Shown: positions 1 to 9,549, counted from the first letter of the stretch. The stretch: 64,000 nt of DNA from Kordia sp. (GCA_002733415.1 NVVR01000001.1:10493-74492); one strand, 5' to 3'. A program made the numbers and translations. Notes: generated by a model not told the origin, from the sequence alone.

Positions 1-804
1 ATTGATGCAGGGGACACAATGAGTTATGTGTTTAATGTAATCAATACCGGAAACGTAACATTATTCGATGTTACAGTAACAGATGCATTAGCAGGAATCG
101 TAATGACAGGAGCTCCAATTGCTACATTAATAGTAGGAGCGAATGATAATACTACGTATAGTGCAACATACGTTATTACTGGAGGTGATGTTACCGCAGG
201 AAACGTAAGTAACCAAGCAGTAGCAACTGGAGCAAGTATTTCAGGAGGAGCAGTAACAGCTACCGATACTTCGGATGATCCAACCAACACTACGGATGTA
301 GATGCCAATGGTGATGGTGATCCAGATGATAGCACAGTATTTGATTTATCACAACCAAGTATCAGTTTAGAAAAAACAGCTACTTATGTAGATAGTAACG
401 GAAACGGAATCGTTGATGCAGGCGATACTATTAACTATGTATTTAATGTAATCAATACTGGAAATATAGATTTAACGAATGTGACTATAAATGATGCTTT
501 AGTTATAGTAACAGGAGGTCCATTAGCAAGCTTACCAGTAGGAGCTAGTAATAACACAACATTTAGTGCAAGTTATACAATTACTTTAACTGATATGATG
601 AATGGAAGTGTAACAAATATTGCGACAGCGAATGCTGATTCTACTTCTGGAAGCGTAAGTGATACTTCGGATGATCCAACGGATGCAACCGATGTAGATG
701 CAAACGGCGATGGCGAACCAGATGATCCAACTGTAACTGACTTAAGTCAAGGAGGGATGTCACTATTAAAAGAGGCCAGTTTTGATGATGGAGGTGATGG
801 TTTT
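1..804 (+). repeat. In-frame tandem repeats inside the adhesin gene
   Basis: The sequence starting ATTGATGCAG at base 1 recurs as GTTGATGCAG at base 412, a period of 411 nt (137 codons). Long stretches are nearly identical, for example the 20-mer GATACTTCGGATGATCCAAC near 263 and again near 660. A third, more diverged unit starts near 805. The array continues upstream of the window. Confidence 0.85.
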
Positions 805-1479
805 GCTAATGTTGGTGATGTTATAACCTATACATTCTCATTAAGTAATAATGGAAATACTTCAATAACAAACATTGAGTTAGATGATCCAATGCTAGGA
901 GGGATTATTTTAGGGCCTGATTCAGGTGATACGGATGGAGATGATGAATTAGATATAAATGAAGTATGGATATATACTGTTGATTATTCATTAGTTCAAT
1001 CAGATATTGATACAGAAGTTGTAATCAATTCAGCAATGGTAATAGGAGATGATTCTTTAGGAAACCCTATAATGGATCTTTCAGATGATCCTTCAGATGA
1101 TACTAATGAAGATATAGATGGAGATGGAAGTCCTGATGACGAAACAATTATTGAATTAATAGTTGATAAAGGGTTAACATTTAATAATGGAGTTACGCCA
1201 GATGGTGATGGAGTGAATGATACTTTTACTATTGGAGGAATAGAGTATTATCCAAATAACCAAATACATATTTATAACAGATGGGGAGTACTAGTATATG
1301 AAGCTAGAGGGTATAACAATACATCAACAGTATTTAAAGGAATCTCTGAAGGTAGAGTAACAGTTGTTAAAATGGACAAATTACCTACAGGAACATATTT
1401 TTATGTATTGAACTATACTGATGATGCATCAGGTGAAGTACATAAAGAAGCAGGATATCTTTATATTAATAATAACTAA
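1..1479 (+). CDS. Giant surface adhesin with DUF11-type repeats and T9SS type B C-terminal domain (5' end outside window)
   Basis: The reading frame is open from base 1, so this is only the last 492 residues of a larger secreted protein. Two closely similar Ig-like DUF11-type repeats and a third divergent one are visible, each with a hydrophobic core such as NYVFNVINTGN; the first two end in Asp-rich linkers of the SDDPTDATDVDANGDG type that could bind calcium. The last ~95 residues, from NGVTPDGDGVNDTF through IYNRWGVLVYE, are the gliding-motility-associated (CHU_C, type B) sorting domain, which directs export through the type IX secretion system and surface attachment. The next two genes encode a PorP/SprF protein and an OmpA protein, the usual partners of such adhesins. 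SprB-like function in gliding or adhesion is inference. The in-frame ATG at base 19 lies inside a repeat and is not the start. Confidence 0.9.
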   Translation: MDAGDTMSYVFNVINTGNVTLFDVTVTDALAGIVMTGAPIATLIVGANDNTTYSATYVITGGDVTAGNVSNQAVATGASISGGAVTATDTSDDPTNTTDVDANGDGDPDDSTVFDLSQPSISLEKTATYVDSNGNGIVDAGDTINYVFNVINTGNIDLTNVTINDALVIVTGGPLASLPVGASNNTTFSASYTITLTDMMNGSVTNIATANADSTSGSVSDTSDDPTDATDVDANGDGEPDDPTVTDLSQGGMSLLKEASFDDGGDGFANVGDVITYTFSLSNNGNTSITNIELDDPMLGGIILGPDSGDTDGDDELDINEVWIYTVDYSLVQSDIDTEVVINSAMVIGDDSLGNPIMDLSDDPSDDTNEDIDGDGSPDDETIIELIVDKGLTFNNGVTPDGDGVNDTFTIGGIEYYPNNQIHIYNRWGVLVYEARGYNNTSTVFKGISEGRVTVVKMDKLPTGTYFYVLNYTDDASGEVHKEAGYLYINNN

Positions 1480-1537
1480 CAACTACTAAATATTACCCAG
1501 GAGAAAATATTCTCTTGGGTTTAAAACCAATATTCTT

Positions 1538-2440
1538 ATGAAAAAAATCATAATTATAATACTCGCATTTGTTTCTTTTGAAATATACGCACAACAGGAT
1601 GCACAGTATACACAGTATATGTATAATACTGTAGGTGTAAACCCTGCATATGCAGGTAGTAGAGGTGTTTTAAGTATTACAGGATTGCATAGGTCCCAAT
1701 GGGTTGGTTTAAAAGGAGCGCCAACTACACAAACATTATCAGTTCACACTCCATTTGAGAATAGTAGAGTAGGTTTAGGAGTTTCATTTTCTAATGATGT
1801 TATTGGTCCAACAGAAGAACAATATGTAAATATTGATTTTTCATACACCATACCAACATCTGAAGAAGGAAGACTTTCTTTTGGAGTAAAAGGGGTCGCT
1901 AATTTTTTAAAGTTTGATCATACCTTATTAACAGCGGTACCAGATCCTAATTTGCAAAGTTTTTCAAAATTCCAGCCTAATTTTGGTATCGGAGCTTATT
2001 ATCATGCCGCTGATAAATGGTATGTAGGCTTATCTGCACCTAATATTTTAGAAACGAATCATTATGATAATAGCATTTCTAATCTGGGAAAAGAGCGTAT
2101 GAATTACTATTTAATAGGTGGTTATGTATTTGATTTGAGTAGTAATGTGAAATTGAAACCAGCGGTATTATTTAAATACGTATCTGGAGCACCATTACAA
2201 GCAGATTTATCAGCAAATGTGATGTTTAGTGAACGGTTTATTTTAGGAGGAGCTTATAGATGGGATGCTGCTTTTAGTGGCATGCTAGGTTTTCAAATAA
2301 ATAAAAAGTTATTTATTGGTTATGGATATGATATGGATAGCACAAAGCTTTCAGGGTTTGATTCAGGATCACATGAAATTATTTTAAGATTTGAACTATT
2401 TAATGATAAAAACAAGTTAATCTCACCAAGATTCTTTTAA
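1538..2440 (+). CDS. PorP/SprF family type IX secretion system membrane protein
   Basis: A 300-residue protein with an N-terminal signal peptide (cleavage expected after IYA at about residue 18) and then the family hallmark QDAQYTQYMYN followed by NPAYAGSRG. The rest alternates short aromatic/glycine beta strands and ends in a phenylalanine, as expected for a small outer-membrane barrel. Members of this family are encoded directly after type B-sorted adhesins, are needed for secretion or anchoring of that adhesin, and bind it at the cell surface (SprF for SprB). It lies 58 nt after the adhesin stop and 12 nt before the OmpA-family gene, so the three probably form one operon. Confidence 0.93.
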   Translation: MKKIIIIILAFVSFEIYAQQDAQYTQYMYNTVGVNPAYAGSRGVLSITGLHRSQWVGLKGAPTTQTLSVHTPFENSRVGLGVSFSNDVIGPTEEQYVNIDFSYTIPTSEEGRLSFGVKGVANFLKFDHTLLTAVPDPNLQSFSKFQPNFGIGAYYHAADKWYVGLSAPNILETNHYDNSISNLGKERMNYYLIGGYVFDLSSNVKLKPAVLFKYVSGAPLQADLSANVMFSERFILGGAYRWDAAFSGMLGFQINKKLFIGYGYDMDSTKLSGFDSGSHEIILRFELFNDKNKLISPRFF

Positions 2441-2452
2441 CATAACAGCCAT

Positions 2453-4636
2453 ATGAAAACGAAACAAATATTTTTACCATTGTTGTTTTTGTTAACAACA
2501 AGTATCACTTTTGCTCAAGGGAGTGGGTCAAATAAAGGAGATAAACACTTTAATAAACTTGCTTATGCAGAAGCAATAGAGGTATATTTAAATGATGTAA
2601 ATAAAGCAAGAACATCTCCTATTTTATACAGAAACTTAGCTGATTCGTATTACAATAACGCGATGTTAACGAAAGCTGTCAAATGGTATAAAAAATACAC
2701 AGAAACAACTGAAGGAAAAGTAAAGCCAAAACATATGTTTAGGTATGCACAAGCACTTAAAGCATATAAAAATTATAAGGCTTCTGATCAATGGATGAAT
2801 AAATTTTACAAAGAAGTTCCTGAAGATTCTAGAGGGCAATATTATGTAGATAATAAATCATATTTATCAAAAATTGAATTCAATTCTGGACGTCACACAA
2901 TTAAAAATGTAAAATTTAATACAAGTGCCCCTGAATTTGCCCCTGCTTATCTTGGTGAAAATGAAATACTTTTTTCTTCAGTAAGGGATACCAGTGGTGT
3001 ACGTTCATTTGATCATATGTGGACTAAATCTGGATTTACAGATATATTCAGTACTCCAATTAGTGAAGATGAGTTTGTTAATGAAAAGCAAAAAGCCTTA
3101 GGTATTGAAAGTGATTCTATGATCTTTAAGGAATATTCTAAAGTTACTAAAAAGGACTCTTTAGTTATCAAACACTATTCAAAAGTGGCAAAGTCTGATT
3201 CATCAGTAAAGAGTGAAGTAAAAAAGATAGGAAAAAAAGTAAATTCAAAATACAATGAATCTACTGCAATTGTTTCTAAAGATGGGGCTACAATGTATTT
3301 TACTAGAAATAATTACACTAATAAAAAATATCGTACTGATGATGAAGGGGTAAATAGATTGAAATTATATACTTCAAAATTGGTAGATGGTGTATGGGGG
3401 AATATAGAAGAGTTACCTTTTAATAGTAATGATTATTCAGTAGCGCACCCTGCATTAAACGTGGATGAAAAAAGATTATACTTTGCTTCTGATATGCCTG
3501 GGTCTTTAGGAATGTCTGATATATTCTATGTGAATGTTTTAGGAGAAAATTCTTATGGAGAACCAATCAATTTAGGAGAAAAGGTGAATACTGAAGGAAG
3601 AGAAACATATCCTTTTATTAGTGATAAAGGAAGGTTGTATATCGCTTCAGATGGACATGTAGGTTTAGGTGGTTTAGATGTTTTTGAGGTAAAGCAAAAT
3701 ATTCAAGGGAGCATTACTAAAGTAAGGAATGTAGGAGATCCAATTAACAGCTCAATGGATGATTTTGCGTATATCATAAATGAAACGAACAGTACAGGTT
3801 ATTTTACTTCTAATCGTAGTACAGGTAAAGGAAGTGATGATATTTATTCTTTTACTAAGTTAGCCCAATATTTAAAAGGAAATGTTATAAATGAGACAAC
3901 TAATGAAATAGTGCCAAATGCAACTATTATTTTTAAAGATAGCCAAGGTGAAGTATTAGATTCAATTTATACAGATTCAAAAGGAAACTACAGAACGGAA
4001 ATTTCACCAAACACACAGTATATTCTTTCAGCAACTAAAGAAAATTATTCGATAGATAATGATAGTTTACAATCTACTGACGAAGCAAATAAAGAGTTTA
4101 TAAGAGATTTTGTTATTAATGAAGTTATAGATGAACATGCATTATGTGCAAATGGAATTAATCATAATCCAAAAGGTCTATGTCCAATTTGTGCAACACA
4201 ACATTCTAGTGATAAACCATATTATATGGTAAACGGAATTAAATATTATCCTAAAGTTAATAAGGAAGCTAGAAAGAATAATAAATATTTGATTGAACCA
4301 ATTTATTTTAATTTAGATAAGGATTATATAAGAAAAGGAGCTATTTCTAAATTAGAAAATGTAATAAAACTAATGAAAGAGAATTCAAAGTTAATGATAG
4401 AAGTACATTCATTTTGCGATTCAAGAAATTCAGGAAATTATAATGATGACTTGTCTACAAGAAGAGCAAAACAAACTATAGAATATATAATTACAAGAGG
4501 GATTAATCCAAGTAGGATAAATGGTAAAGCATTTGGAGAATTAGGCTTGGTAAATGACTGTGGTGATGGGGTAGATTGTCCAGAATCAAAACATGATATG
4601 AATAGGCGATCAGAATTTATTATTATAAGTGAATAA
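2453..4636 (+). CDS. OmpA-family protein with TPR, PD40 propeller and CarboxypepD_reg domains (PorE-like architecture)
   Basis: A 727-residue secreted protein: signal peptide 1-21; TPR-like helices about 25-125; WD40-like/PD40 blades about 160-465 (for example KRLYFASDMPG and GYFTSNRSTGKGSDDIYSF); a carboxypeptidase-regulatory-like domain about 470-550; and a C-terminal OmpA domain about 610-725 ending NRRSEFIIIS, which would bind peptidoglycan. This domain order is that of P. gingivalis PorE and of the OmpA proteins that follow PorP/SprF genes, so a role in anchoring the T9SS-associated surface complex to the cell wall is likely. An unusual Cys/His linker (CANGINHNPKGLCPIC) lies between the regulatory-like and OmpA domains. 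The usual GHTD of OmpA is replaced by HSFCDSR; the key Asp and Arg remain. Confidence 0.9.
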   Translation: MKTKQIFLPLLFLLTTSITFAQGSGSNKGDKHFNKLAYAEAIEVYLNDVNKARTSPILYRNLADSYYNNAMLTKAVKWYKKYTETTEGKVKPKHMFRYAQALKAYKNYKASDQWMNKFYKEVPEDSRGQYYVDNKSYLSKIEFNSGRHTIKNVKFNTSAPEFAPAYLGENEILFSSVRDTSGVRSFDHMWTKSGFTDIFSTPISEDEFVNEKQKALGIESDSMIFKEYSKVTKKDSLVIKHYSKVAKSDSSVKSEVKKIGKKVNSKYNESTAIVSKDGATMYFTRNNYTNKKYRTDDEGVNRLKLYTSKLVDGVWGNIEELPFNSNDYSVAHPALNVDEKRLYFASDMPGSLGMSDIFYVNVLGENSYGEPINLGEKVNTEGRETYPFISDKGRLYIASDGHVGLGGLDVFEVKQNIQGSITKVRNVGDPINSSMDDFAYIINETNSTGYFTSNRSTGKGSDDIYSFTKLAQYLKGNVINETTNEIVPNATIIFKDSQGEVLDSIYTDSKGNYRTEISPNTQYILSATKENYSIDNDSLQSTDEANKEFIRDFVINEVIDEHALCANGINHNPKGLCPICATQHSSDKPYYMVNGIKYYPKVNKEARKNNKYLIEPIYFNLDKDYIRKGAISKLENVIKLMKENSKLMIEVHSFCDSRNSGNYNDDLSTRRAKQTIEYIITRGINPSRINGKAFGELGLVNDCGDGVDCPESKHDMNRRSEFIIISE

Positions 4637-4650
4637 AATTTAAAAGTATT

Positions 4651-4687
4651 AAAAAAGAAGAGCTGGTAAAACAAACTCTTCTTTTTT
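4651..4687 (+). terminator. Rho-independent terminator after the OmpA gene
   Basis: Arms AAAAAGAAGAG (4652-4662) and CTCTTCTTTTTT (4676-4687) pair around a 13-nt loop, and the right arm ends in a T run. It lies 15 nt after the OmpA stop codon. Part of the 308-nt gene-free stretch 4637-4944, which holds this terminator, an OmpA gene remnant and a second terminator. Confidence 0.75.
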
Positions 4688-4719
4688 AATGTTATTTTTT
4701 CATCCTGAAATAGATAAGT

Positions 4720-4818
4720 GAAACACAATGATTAAACAACCGTGCAAGTGGAGTAAAACGCTCTAAAGCAGAGCATCAATTAAACCGCCGATCAGCGTTT
4801 ATTGTAGTGAGTAAATAA
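4720..4818 (+). pseudogene. Decayed 3' remnant of a second OmpA-family gene
   Basis: In the frame ending with TAA at 4816-4818 the sequence reads SETQ*LNNRASGVKRSK, then AEHQLNRRSAFIVVSK. This matches the C-terminal signature of the OmpA proteins that follow PorP/SprF genes (typically GETQLxNNCxDGVKC.. then AEHQLNRRSEF). One in-frame TGA (4729-4731) interrupts it, and both expected cysteines are arginines (TGY to CGY changes). No start or longer frame exists upstream, so only about 33 codons survive. It sits between the terminator of the intact OmpA gene and a second strong terminator that presumably belonged to the lost gene. Confidence 0.75.
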
Positions 4819-4841
4819 AATTAATTTTTAAGTGTTAATGT

Positions 4842-4878
4842 AAAAGCCAAAGAATATTATTCTTTGGCTTTTCTTTTT
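4842..4878 (+). terminator. Strong rho-independent terminator following the OmpA remnant
   Basis: A perfect 14-bp stem: AAAAGCCAAAGAAT (4842-4855) and ATTCTTTGGCTTTT (4859-4872) with a 3-nt loop, followed by CTTTTT. It is 23 nt after the remnant's stop codon and upstream of the ABC transporter operon. Confidence 0.85.
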
Positions 4879-4944
4879 GGTTTTAACTGTAACAAATCTG
4901 AGTATTAGGACACTAACCTTGAAACGATATTAAAATATAGCGCA

Positions 4945-5832
4945 ATGAAACTAATCATTAGTAATTTAACAAAGACCTATAAAAACGGGGTAAAAGCAAT
5001 AGATAATTTAAGTATTGAAATTGGAACAGGAATGTTCGGTTTATTAGGTCCAAATGGAGCAGGTAAATCTTCTTTAATGCGTACAATTGCTACTTTGCAA
5101 AGCCCTGATAGCGGAACAATTACTTTTGGAGATATTAATGTATTGGAAGATAATATGTCACTTCGTAAAGTGTTAGGGTATTTACCGCAATCATTTGGAG
5201 TCTATCCAAAAATGTCAGCGGAAGATTTGTTAGATTATTTTGCTACGTTAAAAGGAATTAGTTCAAAAGCTGATCGTCAAAAAATAGTAAAAGAAGTGTT
5301 AGAAATCACGAACTTATATGGGGTTCGTAAAAAAAATGTTGCAGGATATTCTGGGGGTATGAAACAACGTTTTGGTATAGCACAATTATTGTTAAATAGC
5401 CCGAAACTTATTATTGTTGATGAGCCTACAGCTGGTTTGGACCCTGCTGAACGAGTTCGTTTTTTAAATGTATTACGTGAAGTAGGTACCAATAGTACGG
5501 TGATATTTTCTACACATATTGTAGATGATGTGAAAGAATTATGTAACGAAATGGCTATTTTAAATGGTGGTAGAATTTTAAAACATACTACTCCATTAGA
5601 GGCTACAAAAGAAATTGAAGGACAAATTTGGACTAAAATTATTGATCGAGATGATTTAGAAGGAATTGAAAAAACATATAATGTTTTGTCATCAAATTAC
5701 AATCCAGATAATACGATAAATGTACGCGTTCATGCTACCGAAAAGCCAGCAGTTGATTTTGTGCAAGCAGCACCACAATTAGACGATGTGTATTTTATAG
5801 CTTTAAAACAAGATGAGCCAGTTGTAGCTTAA
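4945..5832 (+). CDS. ABC transporter ATP-binding protein
   Basis: A 295-residue soluble ATPase with Walker A GPNGAGKSS (35-43), Q-loop in YLPQSFGVYP, signature YSGGMKQRFG, Walker B LIIVDEPTAGLD and H-loop FSTHIVDD. Residues after about 220 form the regulatory-like tail seen in ABC-2 type ATPases. It powers the membrane protein encoded 39 nt downstream, an ABC-2 permease fused to a metallopeptidase, and the two are surely one operon. The substrate is unknown. The upstream start is the only ATG before the conserved first beta strand (MKLIISNLTKTYKNG). Confidence 0.93.
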   Translation: MKLIISNLTKTYKNGVKAIDNLSIEIGTGMFGLLGPNGAGKSSLMRTIATLQSPDSGTITFGDINVLEDNMSLRKVLGYLPQSFGVYPKMSAEDLLDYFATLKGISSKADRQKIVKEVLEITNLYGVRKKNVAGYSGGMKQRFGIAQLLLNSPKLIIVDEPTAGLDPAERVRFLNVLREVGTNSTVIFSTHIVDDVKELCNEMAILNGGRILKHTTPLEATKEIEGQIWTKIIDRDDLEGIEKTYNVLSSNYNPDNTINVRVHATEKPAVDFVQAAPQLDDVYFIALKQDEPVVA

Positions 5833-5871
5833 TTCAATTTTAAAGTATTCACTAATTTATAAAAGACATAT

Positions 5872-8800
5872 ATGTTTTCTACCATATTTAAATACGAATT
5901 AAAGTACTGGATAAAAAAACCAGCGTTTTATATTTACATGGCTATATTTTTGTTTTTAGCCTTATTTATTGCAGCTAGTTCAGCTGGAATATTTGACTTT
6001 TTAACCATTTCTGCAGGATCATCAAAAGTGGTGAACTCACCAATGGGAGTAATTGAACTCTTTAACGGTTTAACAACCTTTATATTCTTTTTGTTTCCTT
6101 CTATAATCGGTCTTTCTATTTATCGTGATTATAAAAGTGAAATGCACACTATTTTGTATTCTTATCCTTTCACGAAAGCAAATTATTTATTTGCTAAATT
6201 TTTAAGCTCCATTGTTATTGTTACATTGATAGTAATCGTCATTGGAATAGGGATGTTTATTGGGTTTAGGTTACCTGGAACGAATCAAGATATAGTTGGC
6301 TCTTTTAGTTTTATAACTTATGTGCAGGCATACTTTGTATATATTATTCCTAATATTTTATTGTTTGGAGCTATTGTTTTTGCAGTAGTTACCTTTACAC
6401 GAAATATAGCTGCAGGGTTTATCACTGTAATTTTACTGATGTTAATACAAGGGATTGTTTCAAATTTATTATCGGACCCTGATAACAGGTTTATATCAGC
6501 ATTATTAGATCCTTATGGGGCAGAAGCAGCTAATTATTACACACGTTATTGGACGGTAGCAGAGCAAAATGAACAGTTACTACCCGTAAAAGGAGTAATT
6601 ATATACAACAGGTTATTGTGGCTTGGTATTGCTAGTTTAGTTTTTGGCCTGGTATATAAATTCTTTAGCTTTAGTCAAAATGCAATTTCTTTTTCGTTTA
6701 AAAAAGAAAAATCAGAACGTGTAACAAAATCTAATTTTGGTGGAATAACAAGAATTAATTTGCCAAAAGTAAACTACAATTTTTCTTTTATTCAAAATTT
6801 AAAAACGACCTGGAAATTATCAAATACAGATTTAAAATACATAATCAAGAGCTGGCCTTTTATTAGTATTGTGCTAGTAGGATTGATTTTTATATTAATA
6901 TCTTCAACGGCTTTAGGGCAAATGTTTGGAACAAAAACATTGCCAGTTACATGGCAAATGTTATTAGTTCCTGGAAGCAGTTTTTCATTATTCATTAACA
7001 TTCTTACTTTTTTATATGCGGGGATGTTAGTACATCGTGCGAAAATTGAAAGAGTAAATCATTTAATTGATGCGACAACAATACCTAACTGGACTTTATT
7101 AGGTTCAAAATTAGTAGCCTTGTTAAAAATGCAGTTGCTAATGTTATTGGTGATTATGATTGGGGGGATGTTAATACAAGTTTATAATGGTTATTATAAC
7201 TTTGAAATTGGGCATTATTTATATGAATTATACGTTTTAAACTTTGTTCATTTTGTAATATGGGCATTGCTAGCCTTATTTATACAAACCTTAATTAGTA
7301 ACCCTTACATAGGTTTATTTGCTCTATTAGTAATAGCTATTGGAATGCCTTTTCTAAGTGCAGCCGGAATTGAACAATCTATTTTTAAATACAATCAGGG
7401 TCCAGGTTTTTCATATTCAGATATGAATGGTTATGGTACTTCTCTATCAAGATATTTTATCTATAAATTGTATTGGTTAATTGGTGGGCTGGTATTATTA
7501 ATATATACAGCATTATTTTGGGTGCGTGGTTTACCACATTCATTTAAAGAACGGTTGCAAATTGCAAAGGCTCGATTTAAAGGAGGAACTATAATTGCTA
7601 TGGCATTATTATCCATAAGTTTTTTAGGTTTAGGATATAAAATATACCATGAAAATAATATTGTAAATAGATACACTTCTTCTAAAGAAAGAGAAGAACA
7701 ACAAGTAGCTTGGGAAAAGAAATATAAAAAATATGAGAACGCAATACAACCAAGAATTGTTTCGGCAAAAATTGATTTAAATATTTTTCCTAAAAAATTA
7801 AATTTTACTGCTAGTGGAGATTATTTGTTAGTTAATAAGTCAGAAAAAGCTATTGATACTATTTTATTAGATCATAATAAATACCCAAGTACTTTTGAAT
7901 TTAACAGAGAAAACAAGTTAGTTTCAGAAGACACTTTGTACAATTTTGATATTTATAAATTAAAACAAGCCTTACAACCAGGGGATACCTTACAATTGCA
8001 TTTTACGGTAAAAAACAAACCAAATACAATTTTACGAAAACATTCACCAGTACAAAGTAATGGTACTTTTATGAATAACATGGAGTTGTTTCCATCCTTA
8101 GGATATAGCGGAGGGGAATTGACGGATGATAAAATTCGTGAAAAATATGGGTTAGGTAAAAATGAATTAAGGCCTATGCCTTCAGATTCTACTGCATTAG
8201 GGAATACCTACATAGCTAATGATGCTGATTGGATTGATTTTGAAGCTACGGTAAGTACTTCAGAAGATCAAATAGCAATTGCTCCAGGGTATTTGCAAAA
8301 AGAATGGGTAAAAGATGATCGTAGATATTTTCATTATAAAATGGATCATAAAATTTTAAATTTTTATTCTTTTAATTCTGGTAGATATGAAGTTAAGAAA
8401 GACAAATGGAATGATGTAAACCTTGAAATTTATTACCATAAAGGCCATGAGTATAATTTGGATAGAATGATGAAAGGGATGAAAGGATCATTAGCGTATA
8501 ACTCTGAAAATTTTAGCCCTTATCAACACAAACAGGCTCGTATTATTGAGTTTCCTCGAACAGGAGGTGGATTTGCACAATCATTTCCTAATACAATTCC
8601 GTTTTCTGAAGCGATTGGTTTTATTGCTGATGTAGATGATGAGGATGATAAGGGTGTAGATTATCCATTTGCAATTACTGTACACGAAGTAGCACACCAG
8701 TGGTGGGCACATCAAGTAATTGGGGCGGACGTTTTAGGAGCTACAATGTTATCAGAAAGTTTATCGGAGTATGTTTCTTTAAAAGTATTGGAGCATGAAC

Positions 8801-9525
8801 ATGGAAAATCTAAAATGCGAACCTTTTTAAAAGACGCTTTGGATAAGTATTTAACGCAACGAACTTCTGAACGTAAGCGTGAAAAAGCATTAATGTATAA
8901 TGATGGTCAAGGGTACATTCGTTATCAAAAGGGCTCACTAATATTTTATGCATTAAGTGATTATTTAGGAGAGAAAAAGTTAAATAATGCCTTAAAAAAA
9001 TATGTTGAGAAAGTGAAGTTTCAAGAGGCACCTTATACAACATCTATTGATATGGTAAACCATATTAGAGCAATTACGCCTGATAGTCTACAATATGTTA
9101 TTAAGGACATGTTTGAAACAATTAGCTTATACAGCAATAGAATTGTAGAAGTGAAATCTACAGAGTTAGAGAACGGTAAACATAAAGTTGATATTGAATT
9201 TAATGTGAGTAAGTATAGAAATGACGAAAAAGGAAAACGTTTTTATGCAGAAAAAGGAGGGGATTCAATTACGTTTAAAACAGAAAAAATGAAGAAACCA
9301 ATTGTATCAGTTCCTTTAGCTGATTATATTGATATTGGAATTTTTACAGAAGAAGAAAAAGAGGGGAAAAAGAAAGAAGTAGAATTATACTTGAAGAAGC
9401 ATAAGATTACTGAAATCAATAATAAAATATCTATTATAGTAGATAAAAGACCTACCGAAGTTGGTGTTGATCCGTATAATAAATTGATTGATATAAAATC
9501 TGACGACAACAGAAGGAAACTATAA
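5872..9525 (+). CDS. ABC-2 permease fused to an M1-family metallopeptidase domain
   Basis: A 1217-residue fusion. Residues 1 to about 590 contain roughly a dozen hydrophobic segments in two ABC-2-like blocks (the second starts near 320). A lumenal or periplasmic M1-type gluzincin domain follows from about 640. The zinc motif HEVAHQWW is at 938-945 and SESLSEY supplies the third ligand, probably Glu962, one residue later than in classical aminopeptidase N; no GAMEN exopeptidase motif is evident. Such ABC/M1 fusions are known across Bacteroidetes, but their substrate is not established. A peptide or lipoprotein export-and-processing role is inference. The charged tail after 1100 is Lys/Glu rich. 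It follows its ATPase gene by 39 nt and ends at a bidirectional terminator. Confidence 0.92.
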   Translation: MFSTIFKYELKYWIKKPAFYIYMAIFLFLALFIAASSAGIFDFLTISAGSSKVVNSPMGVIELFNGLTTFIFFLFPSIIGLSIYRDYKSEMHTILYSYPFTKANYLFAKFLSSIVIVTLIVIVIGIGMFIGFRLPGTNQDIVGSFSFITYVQAYFVYIIPNILLFGAIVFAVVTFTRNIAAGFITVILLMLIQGIVSNLLSDPDNRFISALLDPYGAEAANYYTRYWTVAEQNEQLLPVKGVIIYNRLLWLGIASLVFGLVYKFFSFSQNAISFSFKKEKSERVTKSNFGGITRINLPKVNYNFSFIQNLKTTWKLSNTDLKYIIKSWPFISIVLVGLIFILISSTALGQMFGTKTLPVTWQMLLVPGSSFSLFINILTFLYAGMLVHRAKIERVNHLIDATTIPNWTLLGSKLVALLKMQLLMLLVIMIGGMLIQVYNGYYNFEIGHYLYELYVLNFVHFVIWALLALFIQTLISNPYIGLFALLVIAIGMPFLSAAGIEQSIFKYNQGPGFSYSDMNGYGTSLSRYFIYKLYWLIGGLVLLIYTALFWVRGLPHSFKERLQIAKARFKGGTIIAMALLSISFLGLGYKIYHENNIVNRYTSSKEREEQQVAWEKKYKKYENAIQPRIVSAKIDLNIFPKKLNFTASGDYLLVNKSEKAIDTILLDHNKYPSTFEFNRENKLVSEDTLYNFDIYKLKQALQPGDTLQLHFTVKNKPNTILRKHSPVQSNGTFMNNMELFPSLGYSGGELTDDKIREKYGLGKNELRPMPSDSTALGNTYIANDADWIDFEATVSTSEDQIAIAPGYLQKEWVKDDRRYFHYKMDHKILNFYSFNSGRYEVKKDKWNDVNLEIYYHKGHEYNLDRMMKGMKGSLAYNSENFSPYQHKQARIIEFPRTGGGFAQSFPNTIPFSEAIGFIADVDDEDDKGVDYPFAITVHEVAHQWWAHQVIGADVLGATMLSESLSEYVSLKVLEHEHGKSKMRTFLKDALDKYLTQRTSERKREKALMYNDGQGYIRYQKGSLIFYALSDYLGEKKLNNALKKYVEKVKFQEAPYTTSIDMVNHIRAITPDSLQYVIKDMFETISLYSNRIVEVKSTELENGKHKVDIEFNVSKYRNDEKGKRFYAEKGGDSITFKTEKMKKPIVSVPLADYIDIGIFTEEEKEGKKKEVELYLKKHKITEINNKISIIVDKRPTEVGVDPYNKLIDIKSDDNRRKL

Positions 9526-9549
9526 TAAGTTTAGCGGTCATTAATTATA

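Noticed and set aside
4438-4728. Minus-strand open frame over the OmpA 3' end and terminator
   Set aside because: It is antisense to the conserved OmpA domain, crosses a terminator and has no recognisable motif.
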